From Caballeronia udeis (GTDB lineage: Bacteria; Pseudomonadota; Gammaproteobacteria; Burkholderiales; Burkholderiaceae): a stretch of 64,000 nucleotides of DNA. This document shows positions 40,195 to 49,866 of this stretch, piece by piece. The stretch is taken from NCBI RefSeq assembly GCF_001544555.2, contig NZ_FCOK02000016.1, positions 62,001-126,000 on the forward strand, read 5' to 3'. The translations under genes and the position numbers were made by a program. The notes under the pieces are model-generated. The model was not told where the DNA came from. It searched no databases and saw only the letters and a list, made by a program, of their open reading frames with translations. Numbering within the stretch: position 1 is the stretch's first letter; each line of letters starts with the position of its first letter.

Positions 40195-41736
40195 ATGAGC
40201 GAAGGGTCGCGGCGCAGAGCTCGCGAAGAGATCAGGCTGCGCGCGTCGCTCGTGCTGTGTGCCATATTCGTCGCCTCCGTCTTTTCGGCTTGCACCGTGG
40301 GGCCGGATTTTCGGCATCCAGCGGCGCCGAACGCCGAGGGCTACACGTCTGCGCCATTACCGGCGCAGACGGTCGAAACGCCTGGCGCGTCCGGCGCATC
40401 GCAGCGTTTCGCCCCTGGCGAGAATATTCCGGCTGCCTGGTGGACGCTGTTTCATTGCGAACCGCTCGACGCGTTAATCCGCCAGGCGCTCGCCGACAGT
40501 CCCAACATCACGGCTGCGCAAGCCGCATTGCGTCAGTCCCGCGAGAATTACGCCGCGCAAAGGGGCGCCACCTTGCTGCCGGGCGTTGACGCGCAACTGG
40601 GTGCGCAGCGCCAGAAGCTGACTGGATTGACGTTCGGACAACCTGGCTTCAGCGAAGACCTGAACCTGTACAACGCGTCGGTCAACGTATCGTACAACCT
40701 CGATCTGTTCGGCAGCGGGCGACGCCAGCTCGAGTCGCTGAAAGCGCAGATCGACTACCAGAACAACCAACTGCAAGGCGCCCATCTCACGCTCACGGCC
40801 AATATCGTGACCGCCGCAGTGCGTGAGGCTTCGCTGCGCGCACAGATCGAGGCGACCGAGCAAATTGTCGCCAGTGAGCAGGATCAGCTCGACGTGTTGC
40901 GCAAGCAATTCGAGGTTGGCGGCGTGGCGCGCACGGCCGTGCTCGCACAGCAGACCCAGCTCGCCCAAACGTCCGCGACACTGCCGCCGCTGCGCGACTC
41001 GCTCGACCAGGTGCGTCACCAACTCGCTGCACTCGCAGGGCGGCTGCCGAGCGATGCCACCGTGCCTGAATTCCGCCTCGACATGTTCACGCTGCCGGAC
41101 ACATTGCCGGTCAGCTTGCCGTCGGCGCTGGTGCGGCAACGGCCCGACATCCTCGCCTCGGAGGCGCTGCTGCATCAGGCAAGCGCAAAAGTTGGCGTTG
41201 CGACCGCGGCGCTCTACCCGCAGCTGACGCTATCGGCCAGCTATGGCGCCCAGTCGCTTACGCCTGCACAACTGTTTGGTGCAGGCAGCGCGATCTGGAG
41301 CCTCGGCGCAGGCCTCACGCAACCCCTCTTCCACGGCGGCCAATTGCAGGCAGAAAAACGCGCCGCCCAGGCCGCCTATGAACAGGCGGATGCTCAGTAT
41401 CGCGAAACAGTGCTTCTCGCCTTCCAGAATGTCGCCGACGCACTGCGCGCGCTCGACCATGACGCTCAAGCCCTGCATGCGCAAACCGACGCCTCCGGCG
41501 CCGCGCGCGACTTGCTTACGCTCACGCGCGACCAGTACAAGATCGGCTCCGTGGGTTATTTGTCGTTGGTTGACGCGCAGCGGCAATACCAGCAAACGGT
41601 CGTAAGCCTTGCCCAATCTCGCGCCGCGCGTTATGCGGACACGGCGGCGCTGTTCCAGGCGCTCGGCGGCGGATGGTGGACGGGGGAAGACACAGGACAA
41701 CCCGGAGCACAGCAGGTACAGGAGAGTGACCAATGA
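40195..41736 (+). CDS. RND efflux outer-membrane lipoprotein, NodT/OprM family
   Basis: A 513-residue TolC-like channel protein. A basic N-terminus and hydrophobic stretch end in the lipobox VFSAC, followed by TVGPDFRHP, the classical NodT-family beginning. Two repeated coiled-coil outer-membrane-factor halves follow. Start chosen at ATG 40195, eight bases after AAGGAG; the GTG at 40186 overlaps that site and is unlikely. It is the first gene of a three-gene operon whose next start overlaps its stop (ATGA). It should form the outer-membrane exit duct of the pump, probably for export of the polyketide made by the divergent operon. Confidence 0.95.
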   Translation: MSEGSRRRAREEIRLRASLVLCAIFVASVFSACTVGPDFRHPAAPNAEGYTSAPLPAQTVETPGASGASQRFAPGENIPAAWWTLFHCEPLDALIRQALADSPNITAAQAALRQSRENYAAQRGATLLPGVDAQLGAQRQKLTGLTFGQPGFSEDLNLYNASVNVSYNLDLFGSGRRQLESLKAQIDYQNNQLQGAHLTLTANIVTAAVREASLRAQIEATEQIVASEQDQLDVLRKQFEVGGVARTAVLAQQTQLAQTSATLPPLRDSLDQVRHQLAALAGRLPSDATVPEFRLDMFTLPDTLPVSLPSALVRQRPDILASEALLHQASAKVGVATAALYPQLTLSASYGAQSLTPAQLFGAGSAIWSLGAGLTQPLFHGGQLQAEKRAAQAAYEQADAQYRETVLLAFQNVADALRALDHDAQALHAQTDASGAARDLLTLTRDQYKIGSVGYLSLVDAQRQYQQTVVSLAQSRAARYADTAALFQALGGGWWTGEDTGQPGAQQVQESDQ

Positions 41737-42920
41737 CAACCACGACGACCAGGATAACCACCACGACATCTGCGCCGGGCAACCGGCGGCTGCGCAAGCG
41801 GATGACGGTGATGCTGATCTTGATCTGCCTGCTGTTCGGCCTCCTGGTCGCCTTCAACATCGTCAAGACGAAAATGATCGCGAAGTACATGGCGACCTAT
41901 GCGAACGCCCCGGTCACCGTGAGCGCGACGCGCGCGACCTATCAGACCTGGCAGCCGCGGATCGCCGCGGTGGGCAACATTCGTGCCGCCCAGGGCGTCG
42001 AAGTCACGACCGAAGTGGCGGGACTCGTTCGTCAGGTCAATTTCAAGTCTGGCGAAGTGAAGGCCGGCCAGGTCCTCGTGCGCCTGACCGACGACGCCGA
42101 CGTGGCCCAGCTTCAATCGCTGAAAGCCGCGGCGGACCTCGCGCAGACCATCTATAACCGCGACAAGGCCCAATACGAATTCAAAGCGATCGCGAAGGCA
42201 ACCCTCGACGCCGATGCCGCCGACCTGCGCGGCAAGAATGCACAGGTCGCGCAACAGCAGGCGGTGCTCGACAAAAAGACGATCCGCGCGCCGTTCTCGG
42301 GGCGCCTCGGCATCACGAAGATCAACCCTGGCCAGTATTTGAATCCGGGCGACGCTATCGTCACGCTTCAAGCGCTCGAGCCGGTTTACGCGGACTTCCA
42401 CGTGCCGCAAGAGCAGCTCGGCAAGCTTGCGCTGGGCCAGGCGATCACCGTCGACAGCGGCGCTCACGGCGAAAAAACGCGCCTGGGCACGATCACGTCG
42501 ATTGACCCAAAGGTGGACAGCGCAACACGTCAAGTGCAGGTGGAAGCACGCGTGGACAATCACGATCAGAAACTGTTGCCGGGCATGTATGCAAATGTGG
42601 AGATCGAAGCGGGCACGACCGAGCGCTACCTGACGTTGCCGCAAACCGCCCTCACCTACAACTCGTATGGTGCGACGGTGTTCGTCGTCAAGCCAGGTAC
42701 ACAGCCGGACGAGAAAGGCAAAGTCCTGCCTGTTGCCGAGCAGGTGTTCGTCACACCGGGCGCCACGCGCGGCGACCAGGTCGCCATCTTGACGGGTGTC
42801 CCGGACGACACGCAGGTGGTCACGAGCGGGCAAATGAAGCTCAAGAACGGTACGCAGCTGCTGATCGACAACAGCGCGAATCCCGCGAACGATGCCAACC
42901 CGACACCGCAGGACCATTGA
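41733..42920 (+). CDS. RND efflux periplasmic adaptor (membrane fusion protein)
   Basis: A 395-residue HlyD/AcrA-type protein. A basic N-terminus (RRLRKRM) and one membrane helix (~30-50) anchor it in the inner membrane. A biotinyl-lipoyl-like domain (GVEVTTEVAGLVRQVNFKSG), a coiled-coil hairpin (residues ~125-175), the second lipoyl half (IRAPFSGRLGITKINPGQYL) and a beta-barrel domain follow. It links the RND pump to the outer-membrane channel. Its start overlaps the previous stop, and it is followed ten bases later by the pump gene. Confidence 0.95.
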   Translation: MTTTTTRITTTTSAPGNRRLRKRMTVMLILICLLFGLLVAFNIVKTKMIAKYMATYANAPVTVSATRATYQTWQPRIAAVGNIRAAQGVEVTTEVAGLVRQVNFKSGEVKAGQVLVRLTDDADVAQLQSLKAAADLAQTIYNRDKAQYEFKAIAKATLDADAADLRGKNAQVAQQQAVLDKKTIRAPFSGRLGITKINPGQYLNPGDAIVTLQALEPVYADFHVPQEQLGKLALGQAITVDSGAHGEKTRLGTITSIDPKVDSATRQVQVEARVDNHDQKLLPGMYANVEIEAGTTERYLTLPQTALTYNSYGATVFVVKPGTQPDEKGKVLPVAEQVFVTPGATRGDQVAILTGVPDDTQVVTSGQMKLKNGTQLLIDNSANPANDANPTPQDH

Positions 42921-42930
42921 AGGCAGCACG

Positions 42931-45900
42931 ATGAACTTTACGGACATCTTCATTCGACGGCCGGTGCTCGCATTGGTCATCAGCCTGCTGATCCTCGTGC
43001 TAGGGCTGCGCGCGCTTGCCGTGCTGCAAGTCAGCGAATTTCCGAAAACGCAAAATGCGGTCGTCGTCGTCATGACGACCTACCCCGGCGCCCCCGCCAA
43101 AACGGTCGCCGGCTTCATCACGCAACCGCTCGAAGCCGCGATCGCGCAAGCACAGGGCATCGACTATCTCTCGTCGACGAGCACCACGGGCGTCTCGACG
43201 ATCACCGCCACGCTGCGGCTCAACTACGATGCGAACCGTGCGCTGACCGAGATCAGCACGCAGATCCAGTCAATCAAGAATCAGCTTCCGCCGCAATCGC
43301 AGCAGCCGGTGCTGACGGTGCAGGTCGGACAAACGACCGACGCCATGTACATCGGTTATTACAGCAACGTGCTGCCCGCCAACGACATCACCGACTACTT
43401 GCTGCGCGTAGTGAAGCCGAAGCTGGATGCAATCGAAGGCGTGCAAGGAACCGAAATGCTCGGCGACCGGCGCTTTGCAATGCGCGCCTGGCTCGACCCG
43501 AGGCGCCTCGCCGCGCACAACGTGACGGCGTCCGACGTCAGTACAGCGCTCGCCAACAATAACTACCTGACCACCCTCGGCACAACCAAGGGGCAGATGG
43601 TCAACGTCGATCTGAGCGCCGGCACTGATCTGCATACGGTCGACGACTTCAAGCGCCTCGTCGTCAAGCAACAAAACGGTGTTCTCGTGCGGCTCGAGGA
43701 TGTTGCCAAGGTCGAGCTCGGCGCCGACAACTACGACTCCAACGTCTCCCTCGACGGCAAGCGTTCGGTGTTCATCGGCATCAAGGTCGCGCCCGGCGCC
43801 AACGCACTGGACATCGCAAAGCGTGTGCACGCGGTGTTCCCGAGCCTGCAGAAAGAGCTTCCGACGGGGCTCACTGGAAAGATTGTCTACGACACGACGG
43901 AGTTCATCGAAAAATCGGTCGACGAGGTGGTCAAGACGCTCATCGAGGCGTTCCTGATCGTCACGGCAGTCGTCTTCCTCTTCCTCGGCAATATGCGCGC
44001 GGTGATCATTCCCGTCATCACGATACCGATTTCGCTGATCGGCACGTTTTTCGTGATGCAGGTGCTTGGCTATTCCCTGAATCTGCTGACGCTGCTCGCG
44101 CTCGTGCTGGCGATCGGCCTTGTGGTCGACGACGCGATCATCATCGTCGAGAACGTCGACCGCCACATGAGAGAGGGAGGCAAATCGCCCCTGGAGGCAG
44201 CGCGCATGGCGGCACGTCAGCTGTGCGGGCCGATCATCGCGATGACTGTCGTGCTGATTGCGGCTTACGTTCCAATAGGCATCCAGGGCGGCCTGACCGG
44301 CGCCCTCTTCACGGAGTTCGCGTTCACGCTTGCGGGTGCCGTGACGATCTCGGGAATCGTTGCGCTGACGCTGTCGCCCATGATGTGCTCCCGCATCCTG
44401 CGCAAGGAGCGGCCGGGGCGGCTCATAGAGTTTATCGATCGTCAGTTGGCTCGCGTGCATCGCCTCTATGCGCGCACGCTCAAGGGCTCACTCGATACGT
44501 GGCCTGTGCTCGCCGTGATGGGCGTGCTGATGCTCGGCGGGCTCGTGTATCTGTTTTCAACGTCGACATCGGAGCTCGCACCGCAAGAAGATCTGGGCAT
44601 CGTGATGGCGCAGGTCCAGGGCCCGCCCAATGCGACGATCCAGCAGATGCAGACCTACGCGGACCAGGTGTACTCGATCGCGAAGAAGGAACCCGAATTC
44701 GAGCAGATGTTCGAGTTCACCGGCACACCCACCATGAACCAGGTCATCGGCGGCATGCTGTTGAAGACGTGGGACAAGCGCAAGAGGGACGCCACCCAGG
44801 TGCAGCGGGATCTGATGCAGAAGTTTTCGGTGGTGGCCGGTGCGCGCGTCGCGGCGTTCCAGATGCCTCCCCTGCCCGGCTCGCAAGGCTTGCCTATGCA
44901 ATTCGTGATCACGACGACGGAGCCGATCGCAAATCTGGACGAGGTGGCGCAGGCGGTGTTGAAGACAGCTAACGACAGCGGCATGTTCTTTTTCGTTGAC
45001 AGCGATCTGAAAATCGATAGACCGCAATCGACGCTCGTCATCGACAGTGACAAAGTCGCCTCGCTCGGGCTCACGCAAAGCGATATTGGCCAGACGCTCA
45101 GCGATGCGCTCGGCGGTGCCTACGTCAACTACTTTTCAATCGACGGACGCTCGTACAAAGTGATCCCTCAGGTGCTGCAAACGGACCGTCTGAACCCGTC
45201 GCAGGTGCTCGACTACCATCTGCGTACGCCTGACGGCAGCATCATCCCGGTGTCGACGGTCGCGCACTTCGAGAAGAGTGTCGTACCGGAATCGACCAAC
45301 CACTTCCAGCAGCTCAACTCGGCAACGATCTCGGGCGTCACGCTTCCGGGCCTTTCGCAAGGCAAGGTGCTCGACTTCTTGCGCGAAGCGCTGGCGCAGG
45401 CCGCGCCAAACGGGGGCTACGCGGCCGACTATGCCGGACAGTCGCGGCAGTACATGCAGGAATCCGGCGGATTCGCCGCGACGCTGCTGTTCGCAACGCT
45501 TATCGTCTTCCTTGTGCTCGCCGCACAATATGAAAGCTTCCGCGATCCGATCGTGATTCTCGTGTCGGTCCCGATGGCGTTGTTCGGCGCGATGATTTTC
45601 ATCAACGTCGGCCTCACGTCGCTGAACATCTACACGCAGGTCGGGCTCGTGACACTGATGGGGCTGATCAGCAAGCACGGGATTCTCATCGTGCAGTACG
45701 CGAACGAACTGCAGCGCGCCGGACACTCCAAGCGTGAAGCACTGGAAGAAGCGGCGGGCGTACGGTTGCGGCCGATCCTGATGACGACTGCGGCGATGGC
45801 GCTTGGCGCGGTGCCGCTGCTTGTCGCCTCGGGCGCGGGCGCTGCAGGCCGCAACGCGATGGGGCTCGTGATCTTCGCCGGCCTGACGATCGGCACGCTC

Positions 45901-46002
45901 TTCACGCTGTTTGTCGTGCCGGCTATGTACCTGTTTCTTGCACCCGATCGTCATAAGCAAGCGCGTGCGGTACAGCCAGCGGTGCAGAGCTTAGAGATAT
46001 AG
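42931..46002 (+). CDS. RND multidrug efflux permease, HAE-1 (AcrB-like) family
   Basis: A 1023-residue inner-membrane transporter of normal AcrB size. It starts [12 protein letters not shown], typical of the MdtB/MexF-like branch, at ATG 42931 (GAAGG upstream); an upstream in-frame ATG lies inside the adaptor gene. Twelve membrane helices, two large periplasmic loops and the proton-relay Asp pair in [13 protein letters not shown] are visible. With the two preceding genes it makes a complete tripartite pump. Its position divergent from the PKS operon suggests self-resistance or product export, although such pumps are also common housekeeping genes. Confidence 0.95.
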   Translation: MNFTDIFIRRPVLALVISLLILVLGLRALAVLQVSEFPKTQNAVVVVMTTYPGAPAKTVAGFITQPLEAAIAQAQGIDYLSSTSTTGVSTITATLRLNYDANRALTEISTQIQSIKNQLPPQSQQPVLTVQVGQTTDAMYIGYYSNVLPANDITDYLLRVVKPKLDAIEGVQGTEMLGDRRFAMRAWLDPRRLAAHNVTASDVSTALANNNYLTTLGTTKGQMVNVDLSAGTDLHTVDDFKRLVVKQQNGVLVRLEDVAKVELGADNYDSNVSLDGKRSVFIGIKVAPGANALDIAKRVHAVFPSLQKELPTGLTGKIVYDTTEFIEKSVDEVVKTLIEAFLIVTAVVFLFLGNMRAVIIPVITIPISLIGTFFVMQVLGYSLNLLTLLALVLAIGLVVDDAIIIVENVDRHMREGGKSPLEAARMAARQLCGPIIAMTVVLIAAYVPIGIQGGLTGALFTEFAFTLAGAVTISGIVALTLSPMMCSRILRKERPGRLIEFIDRQLARVHRLYARTLKGSLDTWPVLAVMGVLMLGGLVYLFSTSTSELAPQEDLGIVMAQVQGPPNATIQQMQTYADQVYSIAKKEPEFEQMFEFTGTPTMNQVIGGMLLKTWDKRKRDATQVQRDLMQKFSVVAGARVAAFQMPPLPGSQGLPMQFVITTTEPIANLDEVAQAVLKTANDSGMFFFVDSDLKIDRPQSTLVIDSDKVASLGLTQSDIGQTLSDALGGAYVNYFSIDGRSYKVIPQVLQTDRLNPSQVLDYHLRTPDGSIIPVSTVAHFEKSVVPESTNHFQQLNSATISGVTLPGLSQGKVLDFLREALAQAAPNGGYAADYAGQSRQYMQESGGFAATLLFATLIVFLVLAAQYESFRDPIVILVSVPMALFGAMIFINVGLTSLNIYTQVGLVTLMGLISKHGILIVQYANELQRAGHSKREALEEAAGVRLRPILMTTAAMALGAVPLLVASGAGAAGRNAMGLVIFAGLTIGTLFTLFVVPAMYLFLAPDRHKQARAVQPAVQSLEI

Positions 46003-46097
46003 CTAAGGCCCATTCTGACAGCGTCCGCTCGCTCTCGTGCGAGGCGCCTCAAACGTCGCCAGATTGGGAATTCCCGCAGCTCGCACACATCGTAACC

Positions 46098-47492
46098 ATG
46101 AAATCATTGTGCATCTACAACACGCTCACGCGTGACAAGCAAGCTTTCGTGCCGCGCCGCGCAGGTGAAGTGCGAATGTACGTCTGCGGGATCACGGTCT
46201 ACGACTATTGCCATATCGGACATGCGCGGATGATGGTCGTGTTCGATGTCGTGCAGCGGTGGTTACGCACGCTCGGATACCGCGTGACATACGCGCGCAA
46301 TATTACGGATATCGACGACAAGATCATCCGCCGTGCGATCGAAAATCGCGAGACGATCAGATCGCTCACGGACCGCTTCATCGCAGCAATGCACGAGGAT
46401 GCCGACGCGCTCGGCGTGGCGCGTCCCGACATCGAACCACGAGCGACCGAGTACGTTGCGCCGATGCTCGGCATGATCGGGAAGCTCGAGGCGAACGGGT
46501 ATGCCTACCGGGCGACGGACGGCAACGTCAATTACGCCGTGCGCAAGTTCGCGTGTTACGGCGCGCTCTCGGGCAAGTCGCTCGAAGACCTCCGTGCCGG
46601 TGAACGCGTCACCGCAAACGAGGCCAAGGAAGATCCGCTCGACTTTGTGCTGTGGAAACCCGCGAAGCCCGGGGAGCCGGAGGGATCGAGCTGGGATTCA
46701 CAGTACGGACCCGGGCGCCCGGGTTGGCATATCGAGTGCTCGGCGATGAGCTGCGCGCTGCTCGGCGAGCATTTCGACCTGCACGGCGGCGGACAGGATC
46801 TGCAGTTTCCGCACCACGAAAACGAGATCGCGCAAAGCGAGGGGGCGACGGGGCAGAGGTTCGTCAATTACTGGATGCACAACGGGTTCGTGAAAATCGA
46901 CGACGAGAAGATGTCGAAGTCGCTCGGCAACTTCTTTACGATTCGCGAGGTGATCGCGAAGTACGATCCCGAGGTTGTGCGCGTCTTCATCGCGCGTGCG
47001 CATTATCGGTCGCCGCTCAATTACAGCGACGTGCACCTCGACGATGCACGCGCGGCGCTCACGCGTCTTTATACCGCGCTGAAGGATGTGAGCCCCGACG
47101 GGGGCGAACTCGACTGGAACGAGGAACATGCCGTGCGTTTTCGCGCGGCGATGAACGACGACTTCAATACGCCGGTTGCCGTGTCGGTGCTGTTCGAGCT
47201 CGCCAGCGGCGTCAATCGCACACGCGACGCTGCGCTCGCGCGTCAGCTACGGGCGTTGGCGCAGACGATCGGCCTGCTTGGCCGTGCACCGCGGGCTTTC
47301 CTCCAGCAAGCGGCGGGCGATGTCGGGGCGGTGCTCGACGCGACGGCGGTCGAGGCGAAGATCGCCGAGCGTACCGCCGCGAAGCGGGCCAAGAATTATG
47401 CGGAGGCAGACGGGATTCGCGCACAATTGCTCGAGGCCGGGGTTGCGCTTGAAGACAAACCGGGCGGGCTGACCGAGTGGCGCCGCGCATGA
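46098..47492 (+). CDS. cysS: Cysteinyl-tRNA synthetase
   Basis: A 464-residue class I aminoacyl-tRNA synthetase of full length. It has the HIGH-type signature ([10 protein letters not shown]), zinc-ligand cysteines and histidines ([27 protein letters not shown]) and the KMSKS loop ([10 protein letters not shown]). It lies 95 bases after the efflux operon in the same direction, with no strong ribosome-binding site. Its neighbours are not those expected of a housekeeping translation locus, so this could be a second copy. Possible roles are self-resistance or supply of Cys-tRNA to the PKS A chemistry, or it may be an unrelated duplicate; all are inference. Confidence 0.95.
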   Translation: MKSLCIYNTLTRDKQAFVPRRAGEVRMYVCGITVYDYCHIGHARMMVVFDVVQRWLRTLGYRVTYARNITDIDDKIIRRAIENRETIRSLTDRFIAAMHEDADALGVARPDIEPRATEYVAPMLGMIGKLEANGYAYRATDGNVNYAVRKFACYGALSGKSLEDLRAGERVTANEAKEDPLDFVLWKPAKPGEPEGSSWDSQYGPGRPGWHIECSAMSCALLGEHFDLHGGGQDLQFPHHENEIAQSEGATGQRFVNYWMHNGFVKIDDEKMSKSLGNFFTIREVIAKYDPEVVRVFIARAHYRSPLNYSDVHLDDARAALTRLYTALKDVSPDGGELDWNEEHAVRFRAAMNDDFNTPVAVSVLFELASGVNRTRDAALARQLRALAQTIGLLGRAPRAFLQQAAGDVGAVLDATAVEAKIAERTAAKRAKNYAEADGIRAQLLEAGVALEDKPGGLTEWRRA

Positions 47493-47616
47493 GCGTTGAT
47501 TCTTTCGCACCCTCGCCTGCTGGTTCGACGCCAGGCCTGCTGCGCCAGGGGCTAGCGGTGTTTCCTATGATCCGGAGGGCCATGTCGCGAGCGATAAGGA
47601 GCTCGACATTGCCTGT
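47493..47616. other. Non-coding stretch after cysS
   Basis: No gene supported. A short reading frame starts on the cysS stop (ATGA) but has unnatural composition. Together with the integrase remnant and 47734-47985 it makes a ~490-base gene-poor gap. Confidence 0.5.
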
Positions 47617-47733
47617 TCATGTCTTGCCGCCGTCCGTTGCGACCCGCAATTGCAGGCCGTTGCCGCCGATCAGCTTGTAAGGCCGATCCCATGCCTTCGC
47701 CGCCGCTGCTTTTGCCGCGTCAGGCTTGTTCAT
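47617..47733 (-). pseudogene. N-terminal remnant of a phage-type tyrosine integrase
   Basis: 38 codons from an ATG with AGGA upstream. The peptide includes KAWDRPYKLIGGNGLQLRVA followed by DGGKT and a stop, which matches the arm-DNA-binding start of P4/phage-type integrases (typical form: kpyKLtDgnGLyLrV...GsK.W). The core and catalytic domains are absent, so this is a truncated remnant. It may mark the edge of an old integrated island near the PKS-efflux region. Confidence 0.6.
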
Positions 47734-47985
47734 TTCCTGTCTCCCGTGTCCGGCGCGTGTCCGAAAAAAATCACTATCACGTCGATTGCCGGGCGTTTCT
47801 TCATCCTTTCTCCAGCTTTCATTGTGTAAAAAATACCGTTAATTAGGCGGTCCATAAAAAGCCTAAAGAATTGCCGGGAGTTGCCGTAGTTAGCGAGAGT
47901 GAGACCTTGTTCTCACGTCGAGTGCACAACTGCGGCCATCGGACAGTGCTTGCCGATGAACAAATCACCTCGAGGTCATGACGGT

Positions 47986-48462
47986 ATGGGAATTCTTGGA
48001 AACACCTTCAGCACGTTCTTCCGCAGCCACGGGCGGTCACACCCCGGCATGGCGCAGAAGCTTGAACGCGCGCTTCGGCGCGAAGGCGACTTGAAACGCG
48101 AACTGACGCAATTGCAGGTCAGGATGTCGTCGAATGCACCGGACATCGACGTCAGGATGGACCTGATGAAATTCGACGTCGCGCAGGAAAAAGCAGCAGT
48201 CGCGAGTTTGACCGCGGCGCTGCTCAGCGCGCAGGAAGACCTGGAACTCGAGAAAGCGAACCGGTCGGCTGCAATTCATCTTTTGAAGAAACACGGCACG
48301 ATCGATGGCGTTTCTTACGCGAGTTTTACGCGCGAGCAACGGGTCGAGCTGATTGCCGTGGCAATGGATGAAGTCGCCGGGAAAGAGACAACCAGCCGGT
48401 GGCGGGCGCGCTCGCCGGCTAGTGCGAAGTCGGGATCGTCGGGTCGGGGCAAGGGGTCGTAA
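47986..48462 (+). CDS. Hypothetical coiled-coil protein
   Basis: About 158 residues from ATG 47986 (GAGG upstream); an in-frame ATG at 47956 and a longer form from 47899 are alternatives. The centre is a helical, charged coiled-coil (MAQKLERALRREGDLKRE and similar). The tail is basic and low-complexity (SPASAKSGSSGRGKGS). There is no signal peptide, membrane segment or recognised catalytic motif. Base composition matches neighbouring genes, so it is probably real, but no function can be given. Confidence 0.6.
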   Translation: MGILGNTFSTFFRSHGRSHPGMAQKLERALRREGDLKRELTQLQVRMSSNAPDIDVRMDLMKFDVAQEKAAVASLTAALLSAQEDLELEKANRSAAIHLLKKHGTIDGVSYASFTREQRVELIAVAMDEVAGKETTSRWRARSPASAKSGSSGRGKGS

Positions 48463-48594
48463 GGGCATATCTTTAGCTGGTTTTGATATTTAAGATCTGC
48501 GTCAGCCGATGTTAGCCTTTGAAGCTACCGGCAGCGTCCTGAAGCGTCTCTTCACGCACTGCCCCACCGTGCGAATCAACGAGGAGCGTCTTCC

Positions 48595-49671
48595 GTGAGC
48601 GTCGAATTCATTGGCATGATCCAGCAGCAAAAAGTGTCGGAAACGCATTTGGCGCGCGGTCCGGCAATCGATATAGACTACCTCCGCGACTTCGCCCAGG
48701 CGCACGAAAAAGCCGGTTTCGACCGCATTCTCGTGCCCTATCAATCGACCAGTCCCGACGCCATGCTGACCGTCGCCTACGCGGCCGGCGTCACGCAGCG
48801 CATCCACTTCATGCTCGCGCATCGCCCCGGTTTCGTCGCGCCAACCCTGGCCGCGCGCCAGCTCGCCACACTCGATCAACTGAGCGGCGGCCGGCTAGCG
48901 GTCCACTTCATCTCGGGCGGCAGCGACGTCGAGCAACGTCGCGACGGCGACTTTCTCTCGCACGACGAACGCTACGCCCGCACCGACGAATATCTGCAGA
49001 TCCTGCGACGCGTGTGGACCGAATCCGAACCCTTCGATCACGAAGGCCGCTACTACCGCTTCAAAAAAGCTTTCTCCGAAGTAAAGCCCAAGCAAACCCC
49101 GTACGTGCCGATCTATTTCGGCGGTGCATCGGCGCCGGCTATTGAAGTCGCGGGCAAGCACGCGGACGTCTACGCGCTGTGGGGCGAATCGAAGGAACAG
49201 GTGCGCGAACAGGTCACCCGCGTTCGCGCTGAAGCGGCCAGACATGGACGCAACGTGCGCTTCTCCGTATCGTTCCGGCCAATTCTTGCGGCGACCGAAA
49301 AGGCCGCCTGGGAACGCGCCGAACACATCCTTGCTGAAACGCGGCGGCTGCGTGCGTTGCAAGGTCTTGGTGAAGCAACGCCGCAGCAAAGCGAAGGCGC
49401 GCGCCGCCTGCTGGCTGCAGCGGGCGACGGCGTACGTGCAGACGATCGCCTGTGGACCGGCGTGGCGAAGGAGATTGGCGGCCGCTCGAATTCAACGGCG
49501 CTCGTTGGCACCCCGGCTCAAGTGGCGCAAACGCTGGCCGAATATCACGCACTCGGCGTCACCACGTTCCTGATTCGCGGCTTCGATCCGCTGGAAGACG
49601 CGCTCGATTACGGCCGCGAGTTGATCCCGGCCACGCGTGAACTGACCTCGCAAATAGCACACGCTGCGTGA
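48595..49671 (+). CDS. LLM-class FMN-dependent alkanesulfonate monooxygenase-like protein 1
   Basis: A 358-residue bacterial-luciferase-like TIM barrel of SsuD length. Motifs include FMLAHRPGFVAPTLAARQLATLDQLSGGR, here cited by its start, GRLAVHFISGG and DYGREL near the C-terminus. SsuD enzymes cleave C-S bonds of alkanesulfonates with FMNH2 and O2, releasing sulfite. The start is a GTG eight bases after GAGGAG. It is followed directly by a cysteine dioxygenase stump and a rhodanese, and shares strong similarity with the gene at 53783. No flavin reductase is seen nearby. The substrate is uncertain. Confidence 0.9.
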   Translation: MSVEFIGMIQQQKVSETHLARGPAIDIDYLRDFAQAHEKAGFDRILVPYQSTSPDAMLTVAYAAGVTQRIHFMLAHRPGFVAPTLAARQLATLDQLSGGRLAVHFISGGSDVEQRRDGDFLSHDERYARTDEYLQILRRVWTESEPFDHEGRYYRFKKAFSEVKPKQTPYVPIYFGGASAPAIEVAGKHADVYALWGESKEQVREQVTRVRAEAARHGRNVRFSVSFRPILAATEKAAWERAEHILAETRRLRALQGLGEATPQQSEGARRLLAAAGDGVRADDRLWTGVAKEIGGRSNSTALVGTPAQVAQTLAEYHALGVTTFLIRGFDPLEDALDYGRELIPATRELTSQIAHAA

Positions 49672-49698
49672 AGCCGCACTAAACGATAAGCCATGTAA

Positions 49699-49866
49699 AA
49701 CTGCGCGGATTTATCCATCAGCATTCATGTGTACGGTGCGAACACCGGCGGCATCTCGCGGCACGTCTACCCCCTCGACGGTCCGCCGAAACCCTTCGTC
49801 TCGGGCTATACGAACGACACGCTTCCCAACCTCTGGAACCTCTCGAAGGAACGACTCGACTCATGA
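49699..49866 (+). pseudogene. C-terminal remnant of a cysteine dioxygenase
   Basis: A 55-codon open stretch without a start codon at its head. It includes SISIHVYGANTGGISRHVY, then FVSGYTNDTLPNLW, the C-terminal signature of bacterial type I cysteine dioxygenases; the His of SIHVY corresponds to an iron ligand. Its stop overlaps the rhodanese ATG (ATGA), as in an intact CDO-rhodanese operon. The N-terminal two thirds are gone, and the LLM gene ends 27 bases upstream. Most likely a deletion removed the body of the gene. Confidence 0.75.

Noticed and set aside
47488..47680. Small frame starting on the cysS stop codon
   Set aside because: The translated peptide has low-complexity Pro/Arg/Ser composition and no ribosome-binding site; not supported as a gene.
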